The notes under the pieces are model-generated. The model saw only the letters and a list, made by a program, of their open reading frames with translations. It was not told where the DNA came from and did no database searches. The translations under genes and the position numbers were made by a program. A stretch of 14,780 nucleotides of DNA. It comes from an uncultured Campylobacteraceae bacterium. GTDB lineage: Bacteria > Campylobacterota > Campylobacteria > Campylobacterales > Arcobacteraceae. Numbering within the stretch: position 1 is the first letter of the stretch; each line of letters starts with the position of its first letter. Positions 14,734 through 14,780 of this stretch are shown here, piece after piece. The DNA lies in assembly GCA_913057765.1 (NCBI GenBank), contig CAJXPH010000045.1, positions 1 through 14,780 on the forward strand, in the 5' to 3' direction.

Positions 14734-14780
14734 CTGTCTCTTATACACATCTCCGAGCCCACGAGACCAGAGAGGATCTC
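14734..14780 (+). other. Nextera P7-side sequencing adapter (not genomic)
   Basis: Library adapter left in the assembly. Bases 14734-14752 are the reverse complement of the Tn5 mosaic end (CTGTCTCTTATACACATCT). Bases 14753-14767 are CCGAGCCCACGAGAC, 14768-14775 are CAGAGAGG (the i7 index I remember as N708), and 14776-14780 start the P7 arm (ATCTC). Genomic sequence ends at 14733. Confidence 0.98.

Overview
The window is a short, low-GC (about 30% by eye) chromosomal contig from a Campylobacterota bacterium, most likely Arcobacteraceae (Arcobacter and relatives). I infer this from AT-rich codon use, AAGGA-type ribosome binding sites, an atpB that stands alone rather than in an atp operon, a short TrmD followed by L19, an epsilon-type AddA/RecB-like helicase-nuclease, and the overall look of the proteins. 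No search was run, so the genus is an inference.

Both ends are not biological. Bases 1-49 and 14734-14780 are Illumina Nextera (Tn5) library adapters, each including a sample index. The genomic insert is therefore 50-14733, and the two edge genes are cut. The TraB/GumN-like gene at the left ends in residues translated from adapter, and the addA-like gene at the right lacks its true start.

Layout. 50-1259 (minus): a small unrecognised protein and a secreted TraB/GumN-family protein. 1361-3379 (plus): an exported SdiA-regulated/YjiK-type beta-propeller protein, then yjjP and yjjB, the two halves of a split ThrE-family exporter, abutting stop to start. 3405-5669 (minus): trmD and rplS overlapping by 4 bp and closed by a terminator, then a short nucleosidase-like gene and a DedA membrane protein. 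5790-9753 (plus): a cysteine-rich small ORF coupled to metE, a tandem or overlapping hairpin region, and threonine deaminase ilvA. 9846-10532 (plus): atpB with its own promoter and a strong terminator shared with the convergent gene. 10609-11718 (minus): a secreted DUF3179 protein. 11781-12356 (plus): a ThiE/TenI-family protein with altered metal-site residues. 12353-14733 (minus): 5'-truncated addA.

Functionally this is mostly core metabolism and housekeeping: methionine synthesis (MetE), isoleucine/threonine metabolism (IlvA), a dicarboxylate or amino-acid exporter (YjjPB), tRNA m1G37 methylation and ribosome assembly (TrmD, L19), ATP synthase (AtpB) and recombination repair (AddA). I see no phage, transposon, CRISPR array, toxin-antitoxin or defence island. 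The points most worth a second look are the Cys-rich ORF translationally coupled to metE, a Glu at the catalytic Asp position of TrmD, a ThiE-like protein lacking the usual Mg-binding Asp residues, mutually exclusive hairpins between metE and ilvA, and a gene whose start lies in the U-tract of a terminator.
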